In this document: one piece after another, positions 26,389 to 34,645 of the stretch
Layout: every line of letters begins with the position of its first letter
Position numbering within the stretch: position 1 is the first letter of the stretch
DNA from: Chloroflexota bacterium
GTDB lineage: Bacteria; Chloroflexota; Anaerolineae; Anaerolineales; Villigracilaceae
Length of the DNA: 64,000 bases
Direction of reading: 5' to 3'
Assembly (NCBI GenBank): GCA_016213105.1
Contig: JACRBN010000026.1
Coordinates: 913,045-977,044, forward strand
Notes under the pieces: generated by a model
The model's input: the letters and a program-made list of their open reading frames with translations, nothing else
The model's database searches: none
Told to the model about the DNA's origin: nothing
Made by a program: the position numbers and the translations under genes

Positions 26389-26874
26389 ATGATTAATTTC
26401 AATATAAGCACGGTGATCTACCGACCTGTCAAACAGATCTTTGATTATGTCAGCGCACCTGAGAACGATTTCCAGTGGCAGTATGGAACGCTGGCTTCGA
26501 CACGGATCACGGAGGGGGAGAGCGGCGTGGGTTCCCATTTTCGCAGCGTCGGCCATTTGATGGGCCATCGCGTGCAAAGTACCTTCGAAGTGATTGCCTT
26601 TGATGCCAATACGAAATACGAATTCAAATCCCTCTCGGGGCCGCTCCTTTCACAAATTGCCTATACCTTCGAAATGATCAACGGCGGCACAAAATTGAAC
26701 CTGTCGATGCAGGCCAACGTGGTTAATTTCATGCAGATGGATGAGGGCATTTTGGAAAAACGGATGAAGAAACAATTCAAGGAGAACCTGGCCATGCTCA
26801 AGGATCTGCTTGAAGTGAAGCGCATGCTGCCAGCCTCCGAGGCGAATTTATTCGTCAAGAGCAAGTTGAATTGA
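26389..26874 (+). CDS. SRPBCC (START-like) ligand-binding domain protein
   Basis: A 161-residue protein with the polyketide-cyclase/SRPBCC pattern: INFNISTVIYRPVKQIFDYV at the N-terminus, a central glycine-bearing strand and hairpin, then a long amphipathic C-terminal helix (KQFKENLAMLKDLLEVKR). These single-domain proteins bind hydrophobic ligands and have varied roles. ATG 26389 with AAGAG upstream is preferred over the longer frame from 26299. It lies 8 bases before the CarD-like gene; a shared transcript is likely. Confidence 0.78.
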   Translation: MINFNISTVIYRPVKQIFDYVSAPENDFQWQYGTLASTRITEGESGVGSHFRSVGHLMGHRVQSTFEVIAFDANTKYEFKSLSGPLLSQIAYTFEMINGGTKLNLSMQANVVNFMQMDEGILEKRMKKQFKENLAMLKDLLEVKRMLPASEANLFVKSKLN

Positions 26875-26882
26875 GAGGAACG

Positions 26883-27377
26883 ATGAACTTTAGCGACAAC
26901 GATACGGTCATACACTGGACCTATGGATTGGGGCGGATCGTTCATTTGGAGGAGCGCGACCTGTTTGGGTCGAAGAGCCTGTATTATGCCGTCCAGGTGG
27001 GCGAGTTGACGGTCTGGGTCCCCGCGGACGCGAAACTGGAAAGCCGCCTGCGGCCTCCCACCAGTGAGCATGATTTCAGGAAGTTGCTGGGTATTTTATC
27101 CAGCCCGAGGGAGCCGTTTCCCGAGGATCGAAACGAACGCAGGACCCTGCTGTTGGGCCTGCTGAGGGATGGCCGCGCGGAATCGCTCTGCCGCATCATC
27201 CGCGATCTTTCGGCCCAACAACTTGTACGGCCGTTGAACGATAACGACCAGTCGATCCTGAAGCAGGCGCGCAACGCCCTGCTGGGGGAGTGGTGCTTTG
27301 TCCTGTCCCTGACCCAGGCGCAGGCCGAGTATGAATTGCGCCGTCTGCTGGATGGAACGACGGAGATCAAGGAATAA
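26883..27377 (+). CDS. CarD/CdnL-family transcription regulator
   Basis: A 164-residue protein with an N-terminal CarD/TRCF RNA polymerase interaction domain (DTVIHWTYGLGRIVHLEE near 7, VPADAKLESRLRPP near 47) and a helical C-terminal domain. CarD proteins bind the RNA polymerase beta subunit and stabilise open promoter complexes. The first motif differs slightly from the usual VVYPxHGVG, so it may be a paralogue. GAGAGGAACG precedes ATG 26883. Confidence 0.75.
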   Translation: MNFSDNDTVIHWTYGLGRIVHLEERDLFGSKSLYYAVQVGELTVWVPADAKLESRLRPPTSEHDFRKLLGILSSPREPFPEDRNERRTLLLGLLRDGRAESLCRIIRDLSAQQLVRPLNDNDQSILKQARNALLGEWCFVLSLTQAQAEYELRRLLDGTTEIKE

Positions 27378-27378
27378 T

Positions 27379-27624
27379 ATGATGTCGGAAGAGAAGCAGA
27401 TCATCCTGCGGGTGGTGGAGCGTTTCATCCGCACGGGCAGCGTTGTGGATGAGCAGGTCAAAGTGACCTGCCTACCAGTCGACAAGACCAGTTTCGTGGA
27501 GCAGGCCGGGGACTACGGCCGCACCATCCTGCTGGATGAATATCACCTGGATAACAAAACGATCTGGGCCAGTTACAGCACGCGCAGCGGAACGGTATAT
27601 TTGAGCCTGAAAAGCGCTCATTAG
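27379..27624 (+). CDS. Small uncharacterised protein, 81 residues
   Basis: A compact acidic protein with no family I recognise; it has predicted mixed alpha/beta content and no membrane segment. AAGGA precedes tandem start codons at 27379 and 27382, directly after the CarD-like gene stop. Location suggests co-expression with CarD and SRPBCC genes. Confidence 0.65.
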   Translation: MMSEEKQIILRVVERFIRTGSVVDEQVKVTCLPVDKTSFVEQAGDYGRTILLDEYHLDNKTIWASYSTRSGTVYLSLKSAH

Positions 27625-27666
27625 GCTTGACATTGCCCCACCTTGCTCGTATAATGTCGGTCGCTT

Positions 27667-27742
27667 TCCTCGATAGCTCAATCGGCAGAGCGAGCGGCTG
27701 TTAACCGCTAGGTTCCTGGTTCGAGTCCAGGTCGAGGAGCCA
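27667..27742 (+). tRNA. tRNA-Asn (GTT), CCA encoded
   Basis: A full cloverleaf: acceptor TCCTCGA/TCGAGGA, D-arm with AGCTCAATCGGCAGAGC, anticodon loop CTGTTAA, T-arm GGTTCGAGTCC, discriminator G at 27739 and an encoded CCA at 27740-27742. Its 3' half is imperfectly duplicated at about 28560-28602. Confidence 0.95.
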
Positions 27743-27750
27743 GAAGAAGA

Positions 27751-27779
27751 AAAACCCTCCGTTTCGGAGGGTTTTTTTG
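27751..27779 (+). terminator. Terminator of tRNA-Asn
   Basis: An AACCCTCC/GGAGGGTT stem with a short loop and a seven-T tail, nine bases after the CCA end. Confidence 0.85.
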
Positions 27780-27950
27780 TTATCTTTAACCTTCATGAAG
27801 GGACTGGTATTCAATTTTCCAACGCAGCGACGAAGCAGGACTTTCTAAAGAGTGGATTTTTATCTCATGAATTACATGTATAATTATTTCGACTTCATGT
27901 ACAAAGTAGTATATTTTGACACTTAAAAAGACCAACAAGGGAGCATCATT

Positions 27951-28517
27951 ATGGATCAATGGCTTCAATGGGCAATAACAACAATTGTTGGAATATTGGG
28001 AATCTTGGCTGGTAGATTTTGGGAGAGATTTGATCGCAGATCGGAAAAAGATAGAGGCTTAATCACCAAGATCGCCGGTATCGTTCCGATTGATAGCAAA
28101 TCACTCATGGCTTTACGTGAAAACGCTTATGCCAACCCGTATAATCGCGAAGACTTAGAATCTCTTTGGAAACTTGAAAAACTATTAAGTCAACCAAGTA
28201 ACTTTTTCCTAGATAATAAGCTCGAAAATAATAAACTTGATCTTTTGGAAGCGATTAGAGACTTCCATCACTTTATTACGGATGACAGATTTATTAGTCA
28301 AAAAGACCTCGAAACTTATTTCATAGAGTACCCCGATGAAGTCGTTAATAAGGAAGAATTAAGACAGGATGGGCGATTTTCTGAAGAAGAAATATCTCAA
28401 ACGATAGAAGAAGACAGGAATAATTTTTCTCGTACGGAAAATATGTTATTGTCCCTTTCTAAGAGTGTTTGCGATAAATATGATGCTCTCATGATCAATG
28501 CTCATAAAACATTGTAA
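27951..28517 (+). CDS. Low-GC membrane-anchored hypothetical protein in a tRNA islet
   Basis: A 188-residue protein with one N-terminal membrane helix (about residues 5-22) followed by a charged, coiled, lysine- and glutamate-rich cytoplasmic part. No family recognised. The gene is much richer in A/T than its neighbours and uses AAA, GAA and ATA codons freely. It lies between tRNA-Asn and a decayed copy of the tRNA 3' end, which marks it as probably acquired. GGGAG precedes ATG 27951. An accessory (for example phage-related) role is possible but unsupported. Confidence 0.7.
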   Translation: MDQWLQWAITTIVGILGILAGRFWERFDRRSEKDRGLITKIAGIVPIDSKSLMALRENAYANPYNREDLESLWKLEKLLSQPSNFFLDNKLENNKLDLLEAIRDFHHFITDDRFISQKDLETYFIEYPDEVVNKEELRQDGRFSEEEISQTIEEDRNNFSRTENMLLSLSKSVCDKYDALMINAHKTL

Positions 28518-28557
28518 ATAATCAAGTTATTTCGGAAATATGTAGTGCAACAAGATT

Positions 28558-28639
28558 GGAACTTAACCTGCTAGTTCCTGGTTCAAGTCCAAGTTGAGGG
28601 GCCACAAGAAGAAAAAACTCCGTTTTGGAGGTTTTTTGG
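28558..28639 (+). repeat. Decayed copy of the tRNA-Asn 3' half and its terminator
   Basis: The stretch aligns with 27695-27779: TTAACC, GTTCCTGGTTC, AGTCCA, GAGG..GCCA, AAGAAGAAAAA and a CTCC/GGAG hairpin with T tail are shared in the same order with scattered changes. It lacks the 5' half of a tRNA and cannot fold as one. It fits an old attachment-site duplication; its terminator hairpin (28614-28638) still looks functional. Confidence 0.75.
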
Positions 28640-28671
28640 CTTTGATCCAGTCATTGCTAGTAAGCAGGATA

Positions 28672-29928
28672 TCACGGGCAGCGGATCAGGCCGCGCGCCC
28701 ACAGGCATCCGCCGCAGGCCGGCTGGACGTTGCCGAAGCAATCCTCCAGATTCTCGTTGGCCATTTCACAGCTGTTGCAGAAGGCGCAGGGGGAGAAGTC
28801 GAAATCGCGCAGTCGGTTGCGCAGCTCACGGTATTGCCCCTCGTCCCAGATGGCGGGCAGGGCCTTTTCGTGGACATTGCCCACGAAGTATTCATGCGAC
28901 GTGCGTTCACGTTCATCGAGAAAATACTTGTGCGTGTAGAGCAGGGGCAGGCACGGGCTGACCTGACCGTCCCAGCGCACCGCCAGGCTGCCGCGTTCGA
29001 TGAACGGACAGCGATCCGTGTTCTGGTTGAGCAGGCTGCCCGAAAGTTCGAGGCGGTTCATATCCTTGAGCACGCCAGCCAGGGCCTCCATCGTGTTGTA
29101 CTGGATGTCCATCAGCGGCATCCGCACGGTGGGGCGGATTTCCTGTCCCGCCACCATGTTCATGGAGTGCATGTATAAATTTTCGCCGAGCAGTTGTGCA
29201 TCATGTGCCAGCACGTTGCTGATCGAAAATTCCACCGCTCCCAGCCGCGATCCCAGGCGAATCACCTCGCGCAAGTCGTGGATGTTGCGTTGCATGGCCA
29301 CGAAGGCGATGCCCAGCCTGGGGTGTCCGCTCCAGTTCGACGCGCCAAACTTTAGGTATTTTTGCGCGCACAGACGCCTCAGGTTTTCGATGATGAGCGG
29401 CAGCGAGTCGCCCAGGCGCACGTCCACGTAGCACTCGGCGGAGGCGCCATCCATCGAGACCCACAGCATGTCGAGGCCCAGTTCGATCAGGCTGCGTGTG
29501 ACCGTTTCGGTCAGCAGGATCCCGTTGGTGATCATGGATACGCGGTGTCCCCGCTCCTTGGCGCGCCCGATTATCTCCAGGATTTTCGGGTGCGAGAGCG
29601 GCTCCCCGTACCCGCCGATGAAGATCTCGGGCTTCTCCGCCTGGGAATCGAAGCCTGCCAGGATGCGCTCGAAGGTCTCCCCGCTCATGTGCCCATAGTT
29701 CACGTCCCAGACGTTGCGCATGCAGGTGCTGCAAGTCAGGTTGCATTTGTTGGTGGCTTCCACATACACCCGTCTGAGGGTGTGGACGTAGGGGTGCAGG
29801 TACACGCCGTGGCCGTTCGGCTCGATCCGAATTTCAGCGCCGGGCGTCAATCCCAACTCTCCCGCAATGCGGGCCGGCAGGACCAGTTCCCCGCGTTCGT
29901 TGACATGGGCGTAATGGATTTTTGACAT
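28672..29928 (-). CDS. Radical SAM/SPASM protein with AbrB-like N-terminal domain
   Basis: A 418-residue protein: an AbrB/SpoVT-like swapped-hairpin domain (about residues 1-45, ELVLPARIAGELGLTPGAEI), then a radical SAM domain with the CxxxCxxC cluster site CNLTCSTC near 62-69, GGYGEPLSHP near 105, and a cysteine-rich C-terminal SPASM-like region (CAFCNSC, CGGC). The layout and the phrases match my memory of the tungsten-cofactor oxidoreductase maturase group of radical SAM proteins, but no aldehyde oxidoreductase gene is present in the window. The stop is followed by the tRNA-remnant islet. Confidence 0.8.
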   Translation of the reverse strand: MSKIHYAHVNERGELVLPARIAGELGLTPGAEIRIEPNGHGVYLHPYVHTLRRVYVEATNKCNLTCSTCMRNVWDVNYGHMSGETFERILAGFDSQAEKPEIFIGGYGEPLSHPKILEIIGRAKERGHRVSMITNGILLTETVTRSLIELGLDMLWVSMDGASAECYVDVRLGDSLPLIIENLRRLCAQKYLKFGASNWSGHPRLGIAFVAMQRNIHDLREVIRLGSRLGAVEFSISNVLAHDAQLLGENLYMHSMNMVAGQEIRPTVRMPLMDIQYNTMEALAGVLKDMNRLELSGSLLNQNTDRCPFIERGSLAVRWDGQVSPCLPLLYTHKYFLDERERTSHEYFVGNVHEKALPAIWDEGQYRELRNRLRDFDFSPCAFCNSCEMANENLEDCFGNVQPACGGCLWARGLIRCP

Positions 29929-29958
29929 GCAGGCTGATCCTCACGCGCACAGCGTGGA

Positions 29959-30972
29959 TTATTCCATGTCCTCGGGCAGGGAGAACATTCGAACCGCGGG
30001 CGGCAGGCCGAGCAGCAGGAGCAGCGTCACCAGCACCGCCGAGGACAGGCACCAGATGCATACGGCATGGATCACGAACGGCTCCAGATAGGTCAGGTAA
30101 AGCGAGAAAACCACGGCGAAAAATGCCATGCCCCAGAACCCAACCGTGGCGGGCTTTTCCAGGGCGGGCAGGTAGCGGCGCGCCAGCCAGGCGGCCAGCA
30201 GACCAAAATACCCGAGCAGGCCGAAGATGCCCACGGGCAGGATGCCGAACAACACAGCCTGTTCGCTGTGCTGAACGGACTTGCAGTCCCCGATCGGGCC
30301 GCAGATGGGTTCCACGGGCTGGGTCTCGATGTAGGACAGATAGCCCGCCACACCGATGCCGATCACGATCAGGACGGGGATCAGCCAGTCGCCCCAGGCG
30401 GGCAGGGGAAAGACCTGGCCGCGGTAAAAGGCCGTCAGGCTGTAGATCAGCGCAGCGGCCATGAAGACCATGATGCCAATGGCCAGCGCAAAGCCATCGT
30501 TCTTCGGCTTTTCAGGAGCGACGTCCACCAGTGCGGGCGCGGGTGAGCCAGCGGGCAGGAACTCCGCGAGGATGGGATTCGTCGGCCAGTCGATGCCCCC
30601 CTGGGCGAGGCGTTCCTCGATCAACGCTGGGAGTTGCTCCCGCACCTGATCGGAGCCCACCAGCAAGTCCTCGCCGAGGATGAGCATGGGCACGCCCGTC
30701 TCTTCCCTGGTCAGACCATAGGCCGCGCCGACATCGTAGAGCGTCTTGATATCGTCCACGCTGGCAACTTCGATCAGTCGCAGTTCGAATTGCGCGCCGT
30801 ATTTTTCCTGGAGGGGCGGCAGGGTTTGTTCGAGCGTCTCTTCACAGTGCGGACAGCCCATCTGCCAGAACATGACCGCGCGGACGATGGGTTGGTCTCC
30901 CTGGGCCTGCGCCGTGATCCACGGGCTGGCAAGCAGCAAAGCGAACAAGGTGGCAAGGATGAATTTTTTCAT
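29959..30972 (-). CDS. Thioredoxin-VKOR fusion, envelope disulfide-forming enzyme
   Basis: A 337-residue protein: signal peptide (1-23), a thioredoxin fold with WQMGCPHCEE near 38-45, then a vitamin K epoxide reductase domain of four membrane helices with the loop pair CGPIGDC near 228-234 and the active CIWC near 309-312. VKOR domains oxidise their partner thioredoxin and pass electrons to quinone, so the fusion can form disulfides on exported proteins by itself. Here the thioredoxin part is N-terminal, the reverse of many VKOR-Trx fusions. Confidence 0.9.
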   Translation of the reverse strand: MKKFILATLFALLLASPWITAQAQGDQPIVRAVMFWQMGCPHCEETLEQTLPPLQEKYGAQFELRLIEVASVDDIKTLYDVGAAYGLTREETGVPMLILGEDLLVGSDQVREQLPALIEERLAQGGIDWPTNPILAEFLPAGSPAPALVDVAPEKPKNDGFALAIGIMVFMAAALIYSLTAFYRGQVFPLPAWGDWLIPVLIVIGIGVAGYLSYIETQPVEPICGPIGDCKSVQHSEQAVLFGILPVGIFGLLGYFGLLAAWLARRYLPALEKPATVGFWGMAFFAVVFSLYLTYLEPFVIHAVCIWCLSSAVLVTLLLLLGLPPAVRMFSLPEDME

Positions 30973-31063
30973 GGGTTGATTTTACGCCTACTCTGATACT
31001 TGCGGGGTCGTCTTCTGGAATTTCCATACTGGCGAAGTCGCCCAATCAAATACGCTTTATCAG

Positions 31064-31095
31064 AAAACATCCCCGCATCGAGCGGGGATGTTTTT
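31064..31095 (-). terminator. Bidirectional terminator after acr3
   Basis: An ACATCCCCGC/GCGGGGATGT stem flanked by A and T runs, immediately downstream of the acr3 stop on the minus strand. It ends the arsenic operon. Confidence 0.8.
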
Positions 31096-31097
31096 AA

Positions 31098-32225
31098 TCA
31101 TTTCACCAACTTCTCATCGGGCGGACAAACTTCCTGCGCCGCGGCCAGCATCCCGGGCGCGGAGCCCACGCTCCCGCCGAAATACTTTTTCTGGAAGAAG
31201 AACGCCACGTTGACCAGTCCGATCATCACCGGCACTTCGATCAACGGGCCGATGACCGCCGCGAAGGCCGCGCCGCTGTTGATGCCAAAGACGCCCACCG
31301 CCACGGCAATCGCCAGTTCGAAGTTGTTGCTGGCGGCGGTGAAGGAAAGCGTGGTGGTTTTGGAATAGTCCGCGCCGATTTGTTTGCCCAGGAAAAAGCT
31401 GATCAGGAACATGATTACGAAATAGATCAGCAACGGGATGGCGACGCGCACCACATCGAGGGGCAGTTGCACGATCAGCTCGCCTTTCAGGCTGAACATG
31501 ACCACGATGGTGAACAGCAGGGCAACCAGCGTCAGCGGGCTGATCTTCGGCACGAAGACCTTGTGATACCAATCTTTGCCTTTGGCGCGGACGAGGAGGA
31601 AGCGCGTCAGGAAGCCCGCGATGAACGGGATGCCCAAATAGATGAACACACTTTTGGCGATCTGGCTGATGGTGATATTGACCACGTTGCCTGTCATTCC
31701 AAACAGCGGCGGCAGCACGGTGATGAACATGTAGGCGTACACGCTGTAGAACAACACCTGAAAGACGCTGTTGAATGCCACCAGGCCGGCGGCATATTCA
31801 GTATCGCCGTGCGCCAGTTCGTTCCAGACGACGACCATTGCGATGCAGGGCGCAATGCCGATCAGGATGAGACCGATCATGTATTCGGGGTAATTGCGCA
31901 TGAAGATAATCGCCAGGAAAAACATCAGGGTCGGGGCAATGATCCAGTTTTGAACGAATGCCAGGCCGAGCACTTTCCAATTGCGGAACACGTCGCCCAG
32001 TTCTTCGTACTTCACTTTGGTGAAAGGCGGATACATCATCAGGATCAGGCCAAGCGCGATCGGGATGTTGGTCGTGCCGACCGAGACAGCCTCATTGAAA
32101 ACGGCGACGGTCACAGGCATCGCGAAGCCGATTCCCACCCCGACCGCCATGGCAAGGAAAATCCACAGCGTCAGATAACGATCCAGGGTGGAAAGTTTTT
32201 TGGTGGTGCTTGTTGCTTGGGTCAT
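31098..32225 (-). CDS. acr3: Arsenite efflux permease ACR3
   Basis: A 375-residue membrane protein with ten predicted helices and ACR3 family sequence: [20 protein letters not shown] at the N-terminus, the cysteine of [18 protein letters not shown] near 127, and the [21 protein letters not shown] motif near 303. It expels arsenite (and sometimes antimonite) using the proton gradient. ATG 32225 follows GGAGG with 6-base spacing; the frame reaches back eight codons without need. It is the last gene of the ars operon. Confidence 0.93.
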   Translation of the reverse strand: MTQATSTTKKLSTLDRYLTLWIFLAMAVGVGIGFAMPVTVAVFNEAVSVGTTNIPIALGLILMMYPPFTKVKYEELGDVFRNWKVLGLAFVQNWIIAPTLMFFLAIIFMRNYPEYMIGLILIGIAPCIAMVVVWNELAHGDTEYAAGLVAFNSVFQVLFYSVYAYMFITVLPPLFGMTGNVVNITISQIAKSVFIYLGIPFIAGFLTRFLLVRAKGKDWYHKVFVPKISPLTLVALLFTIVVMFSLKGELIVQLPLDVVRVAIPLLIYFVIMFLISFFLGKQIGADYSKTTTLSFTAASNNFELAIAVAVGVFGINSGAAFAAVIGPLIEVPVMIGLVNVAFFFQKKYFGGSVGSAPGMLAAAQEVCPPDEKLVK

Positions 32226-32242
32226 GGGAGCCTCCGAATTAA

Positions 32243-32265
32243 AGTGCATGAGTCACGTTTCACAC
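32243..32265. repeat. Small palindrome, CACGTTT/ACACGTG type, copy 2
   Basis: TCACGTTTCACACGTGA between arsC and acr3, nested in a wider ATGAGT repeat. It shares its core with 17380-17406. Confidence 0.5.
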
Positions 32266-32673
32266 GTGAATCATGAGTAGTGCGATCATTTCCTTTTCGA
32301 TGTCATCCCGCACAGCGCGAAAGACATTCATGATTTCATCGTCCGTGCCCTCGGCTTTGGCGGGATCGGCAAAACTGTGATGTGTACGCTTTCCCTTCCC
32401 AAGCCAGACGGGACATTCCTCCGCCGCCGAGTCGCAGACCGTGACCACCAGGTCGAAATCCACGCCGCGGAATTCATCCGCCAGTTTGGAGCGGCCCTCG
32501 TGCCTGATCCCGATTTCGGACAGCGCCGCCAACGCTTTGGGGTGGACGTAGCCCGCAGGCTTCGTCCCCGCGCTGACGGCCTGCCACTCCGCGCCCAGGC
32601 GCGCATTGACGATGGCCTCCGCCATTTGCGAGCGGCAGGAGTTGCCTGTGCAAAGGAAAAGGACTTTTTTCAC
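32260..32673 (-). CDS. arsC: Arsenate reductase, low-molecular-weight phosphatase type
   Basis: A 137-residue protein with the CxxxxCRS active loop (LCTGNSCRSQMAEA, nucleophile near C8 and the CRS cysteine near C13), a VTVCDSAAEECPVW segment with the additional cysteines (about 80 and 87) used in the thioredoxin-coupled cascade, and the aspartate in the FADPAKAEG motif. It reduces arsenate to arsenite for export by ACR3. It overlaps the small thioredoxin gene by four bases, and that protein is its likely reductant. Confidence 0.93.
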   Translation of the reverse strand: MKKVLFLCTGNSCRSQMAEAIVNARLGAEWQAVSAGTKPAGYVHPKALAALSEIGIRHEGRSKLADEFRGVDFDLVVTVCDSAAEECPVWLGKGKRTHHSFADPAKAEGTDDEIMNVFRAVRDDIEKEMIALLMIHV

Positions 32674-32930
32674 GAAGCCCCCGCCGCTTCGATGGCATTG
32701 GTCACAAATATCGTGATCTCGGCAGGCGAAGGAATCCGCCCCGAGGAAACCACCTTTTCGTTGATGACCAGGCCCGGCGTGGACATAACGTTGTAGGCCA
32801 TGATATCGGGATATTCCGTCACCTTGACGACCTCCGCTTGAACGCCCAACTGCTCGACAACCTGCCGCGTGACGGCTTCCAGTTTCTTGCAGTTGGTGCA
32901 GCCCGAACCGAGAACTTTGATGGCAAGCAT
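32670..32930 (-). CDS. Small thioredoxin-fold protein of the ars operon
   Basis: An 86-residue redox-active disulfide protein with GSGCTNCKKL near residues 8-17 and the cis-proline STPGLVINEKVV motif. It belongs to the short thioredoxin group often found beside ArsP-type permeases. It likely recycles ArsC, whose gene overlaps its stop. ATG 32930 is preferred over the longer frame because AAGGAG precedes it. Confidence 0.9.
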   Translation of the reverse strand: MLAIKVLGSGCTNCKKLEAVTRQVVEQLGVQAEVVKVTEYPDIMAYNVMSTPGLVINEKVVSSGRIPSPAEITIFVTNAIEAAGAS

Positions 32931-32947
32931 GTTTCTCCTTTGTGATA

Positions 32948-32980
32948 AGACCCTAAAGGTTTTCAAAACCTTTAGGGTCT
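32948..32980. repeat. Perfect 33-base palindrome in the ars operon
   Basis: Arms AGACCCTAAAGGTTTT (32948-32963) and its complement (32965-32980) around one base. It sits between the permease and small thioredoxin genes, has no T tract, and looks like a dispersed extragenic element. Confidence 0.75.
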
Positions 32981-32985
32981 GTGAC

Positions 32986-34029
32986 TTACAAAATCCAATT
33001 GAATATGTATCCCGTGAGCATGATCGCCACGGCGATCACCGCGAAGAACGTGACCAGCAGCGGCATTTTGAGCACGCGCTTGAGGATCACTGCCTCGGGC
33101 AGGCTCAGGCCGATGACCGACATCATGAAGGCTAGCGACGTGTCGACGGAGGCGCCCTTCTCGATCAGCGTGCCGACGATGGGCACGATGCCCGCCGCAT
33201 TGGAATATAACGGGATGCCGATCAGCACCGCCACAGGCACCGACCACCAGGCCTGCGCGCCCAAAATGGAAGCCAGCGCATCCTCGGGCACGTACCCATG
33301 AATCCCCGCGCCGACGGCGATGCCGATCACCACGTACAACCAGACCTTGCCGACGATCTCCTTGACCGATTCCCAGGCGCGCTCGATGCGGTCGGGCCAG
33401 GTCAGCTTTTCCTCGACCACGTCCCCGCTGCGATGGATCTTCCACACGAAGTCAGCGACGTAGCGTTCCATCTTGAGCCGCCCGATGATGAAGCCCGCCA
33501 CGATGGCGACGACCAGTCCCGAGGCGACGTACAACCCCGCCACCTTCCAGCCGAAGAGGCCGAACAACAAAATGATGGCGACTTCGTTGATGGTCGGCGC
33601 TGCGATCAGAAAGGAGAAGGTTACTCCGAGCGGAATGCCCGATTCCACGAAGCCGATGAAGAGCGGCACTGCCGAGCACGAGCAGAACGGCGTGACGATC
33701 CCCAGCAGGGCGGCGAAAACATTGCCAACGCCCTCGCGCTTTCCGCCCAGCAGGGCGCGCGTCCGCTCGGGGCTGAAGAAGGTGCGCACGATGGAGATGG
33801 CAAAGACCATGCCCGAGAGCAGCAGCAGGATCTTCGGTACGTCGTACAGGAAGAAGGCCAGCGATTCGCCCAGGTGTGATTCGCGCGAGAGTCCCAGCGC
33901 GGAATAGGAGAGCCAATCCGCGAGAGGTTGGATGAGGTTATAAGCGGCCAGCCAGACCAGCACAACGATGACCAGCGTTGCAAACAAACGTTTATTTGCG
34001 GAGGGAATGGGTTGGGGAAGGGTGGTCAT
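32986..34029 (-). CDS. arsP: ArsP-like permease (DUF318/UPF0718)
   Basis: A 347-residue polytopic membrane protein with the family motif TPFCSCSAVPLFIGFVE near 113 and the matching second-half segment IPLYSNAAGIVPIVGTLIEKG near 274. ArsP exports trivalent organoarsenicals such as methylarsenite; related proteins have other metal(loid) roles. It lies three bases after arsR and before the small thioredoxin and arsC, so the ars context is strong. Confidence 0.85.
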   Translation of the reverse strand: MTTLPQPIPSANKRLFATLVIVVLVWLAAYNLIQPLADWLSYSALGLSRESHLGESLAFFLYDVPKILLLLSGMVFAISIVRTFFSPERTRALLGGKREGVGNVFAALLGIVTPFCSCSAVPLFIGFVESGIPLGVTFSFLIAAPTINEVAIILLFGLFGWKVAGLYVASGLVVAIVAGFIIGRLKMERYVADFVWKIHRSGDVVEEKLTWPDRIERAWESVKEIVGKVWLYVVIGIAVGAGIHGYVPEDALASILGAQAWWSVPVAVLIGIPLYSNAAGIVPIVGTLIEKGASVDTSLAFMMSVIGLSLPEAVILKRVLKMPLLVTFFAVIAVAIMLTGYIFNWIL

Positions 34030-34032
34030 GGG

Positions 34033-34425
34033 TTACAGGCTCGTGGCGGGGATGAGAACAGGCGCGCAATGCGGACATTCGCACGAGGGGTTGACCTGCG
34101 TGTTGATCAGCGCGGAAACGGATTCGGTGGCGAGTCCGCTCAGGCGGGCGGAGGCCAGCACCAGGTCCAGGAGCGAAGCATCCTTGAGGCGGTAGAAAAT
34201 GTAGCGACCTTCACGGCGGTCCTGCAACAGGTCCGCCTTGCGCAGCGCCATCAAGTGCTGGGAAATGTAGGCCTGCCGCCAGCCGAGAGCGGCTTCGAGA
34301 TGGCAGACGCAGGCCTCGCCCGTCCCGATGGCAAGCAGGATGGCGATGCGCTGCGGCGAGGCGATGGCGGCCAGCGGCGCGGCGATTTGTTCGGAAACCT
34401 GGGGGATGGGGAAGGGTGTCTTCAT
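34033..34425 (-). CDS. arsR: ArsR/SmtB-family repressor
   Basis: A 130-residue winged-helix repressor with the CVCHL metalloid-binding motif in the alpha3 helix (GEACVCHLE) and the recognition helix QAYISQHLMALRKADLL. A cysteine pair at the C-terminus (CECPHC) could also bind metalloid. Several in-frame starts exist (34485, 34455, 34425). ATG 34425 is chosen because the upstream part reads through the operators and repeats itself, though it lacks a ribosome binding site; 34485 has AGGGA before it. First gene of the ars operon. Confidence 0.85.
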   Translation of the reverse strand: MKTPFPIPQVSEQIAAPLAAIASPQRIAILLAIGTGEACVCHLEAALGWRQAYISQHLMALRKADLLQDRREGRYIFYRLKDASLLDLVLASARLSGLATESVSALINTQVNPSCECPHCAPVLIPATSL

Positions 34426-34473
34426 ATTCGTAAACTTGAATGTATTGTACGTCATATTCGTAATTTTGAATGT
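34423..34473. promoter_or_regulatory. Two tandem ArsR operators
   Basis: Two near-identical 21-base elements, 34423-34443 and 34453-34473 (CATATTCGTAA..TTGAATGT), each with an ATTC-N8-GAAT dyad, spaced 30 bases centre to centre, about three helical turns. A -10 like TACAAT on the minus strand lies between them at 34444-34449. Confidence 0.75.
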
Positions 34474-34645
34474 GACAAGCATCATACTTTCCCTGGTTGA
34501 ATGTCATCCTTCTTGTAGGGATATTCCCGACAAATTCTCAAAAATTATCCTACTTTTCCTGCTACCCGACACGTTCCAGTGAGGGGAGAATAAGGCTGGA
34601 ATTATCGGGCACAGTCCCGATTCAAATTTTGAAGGAGGCTTCTCT

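Noticed and set aside
28558..28602. A second functional tRNA-Asn
   Set aside because: Only the 3' half is present and the stems are eroded; no acceptor 5' strand or D-arm.
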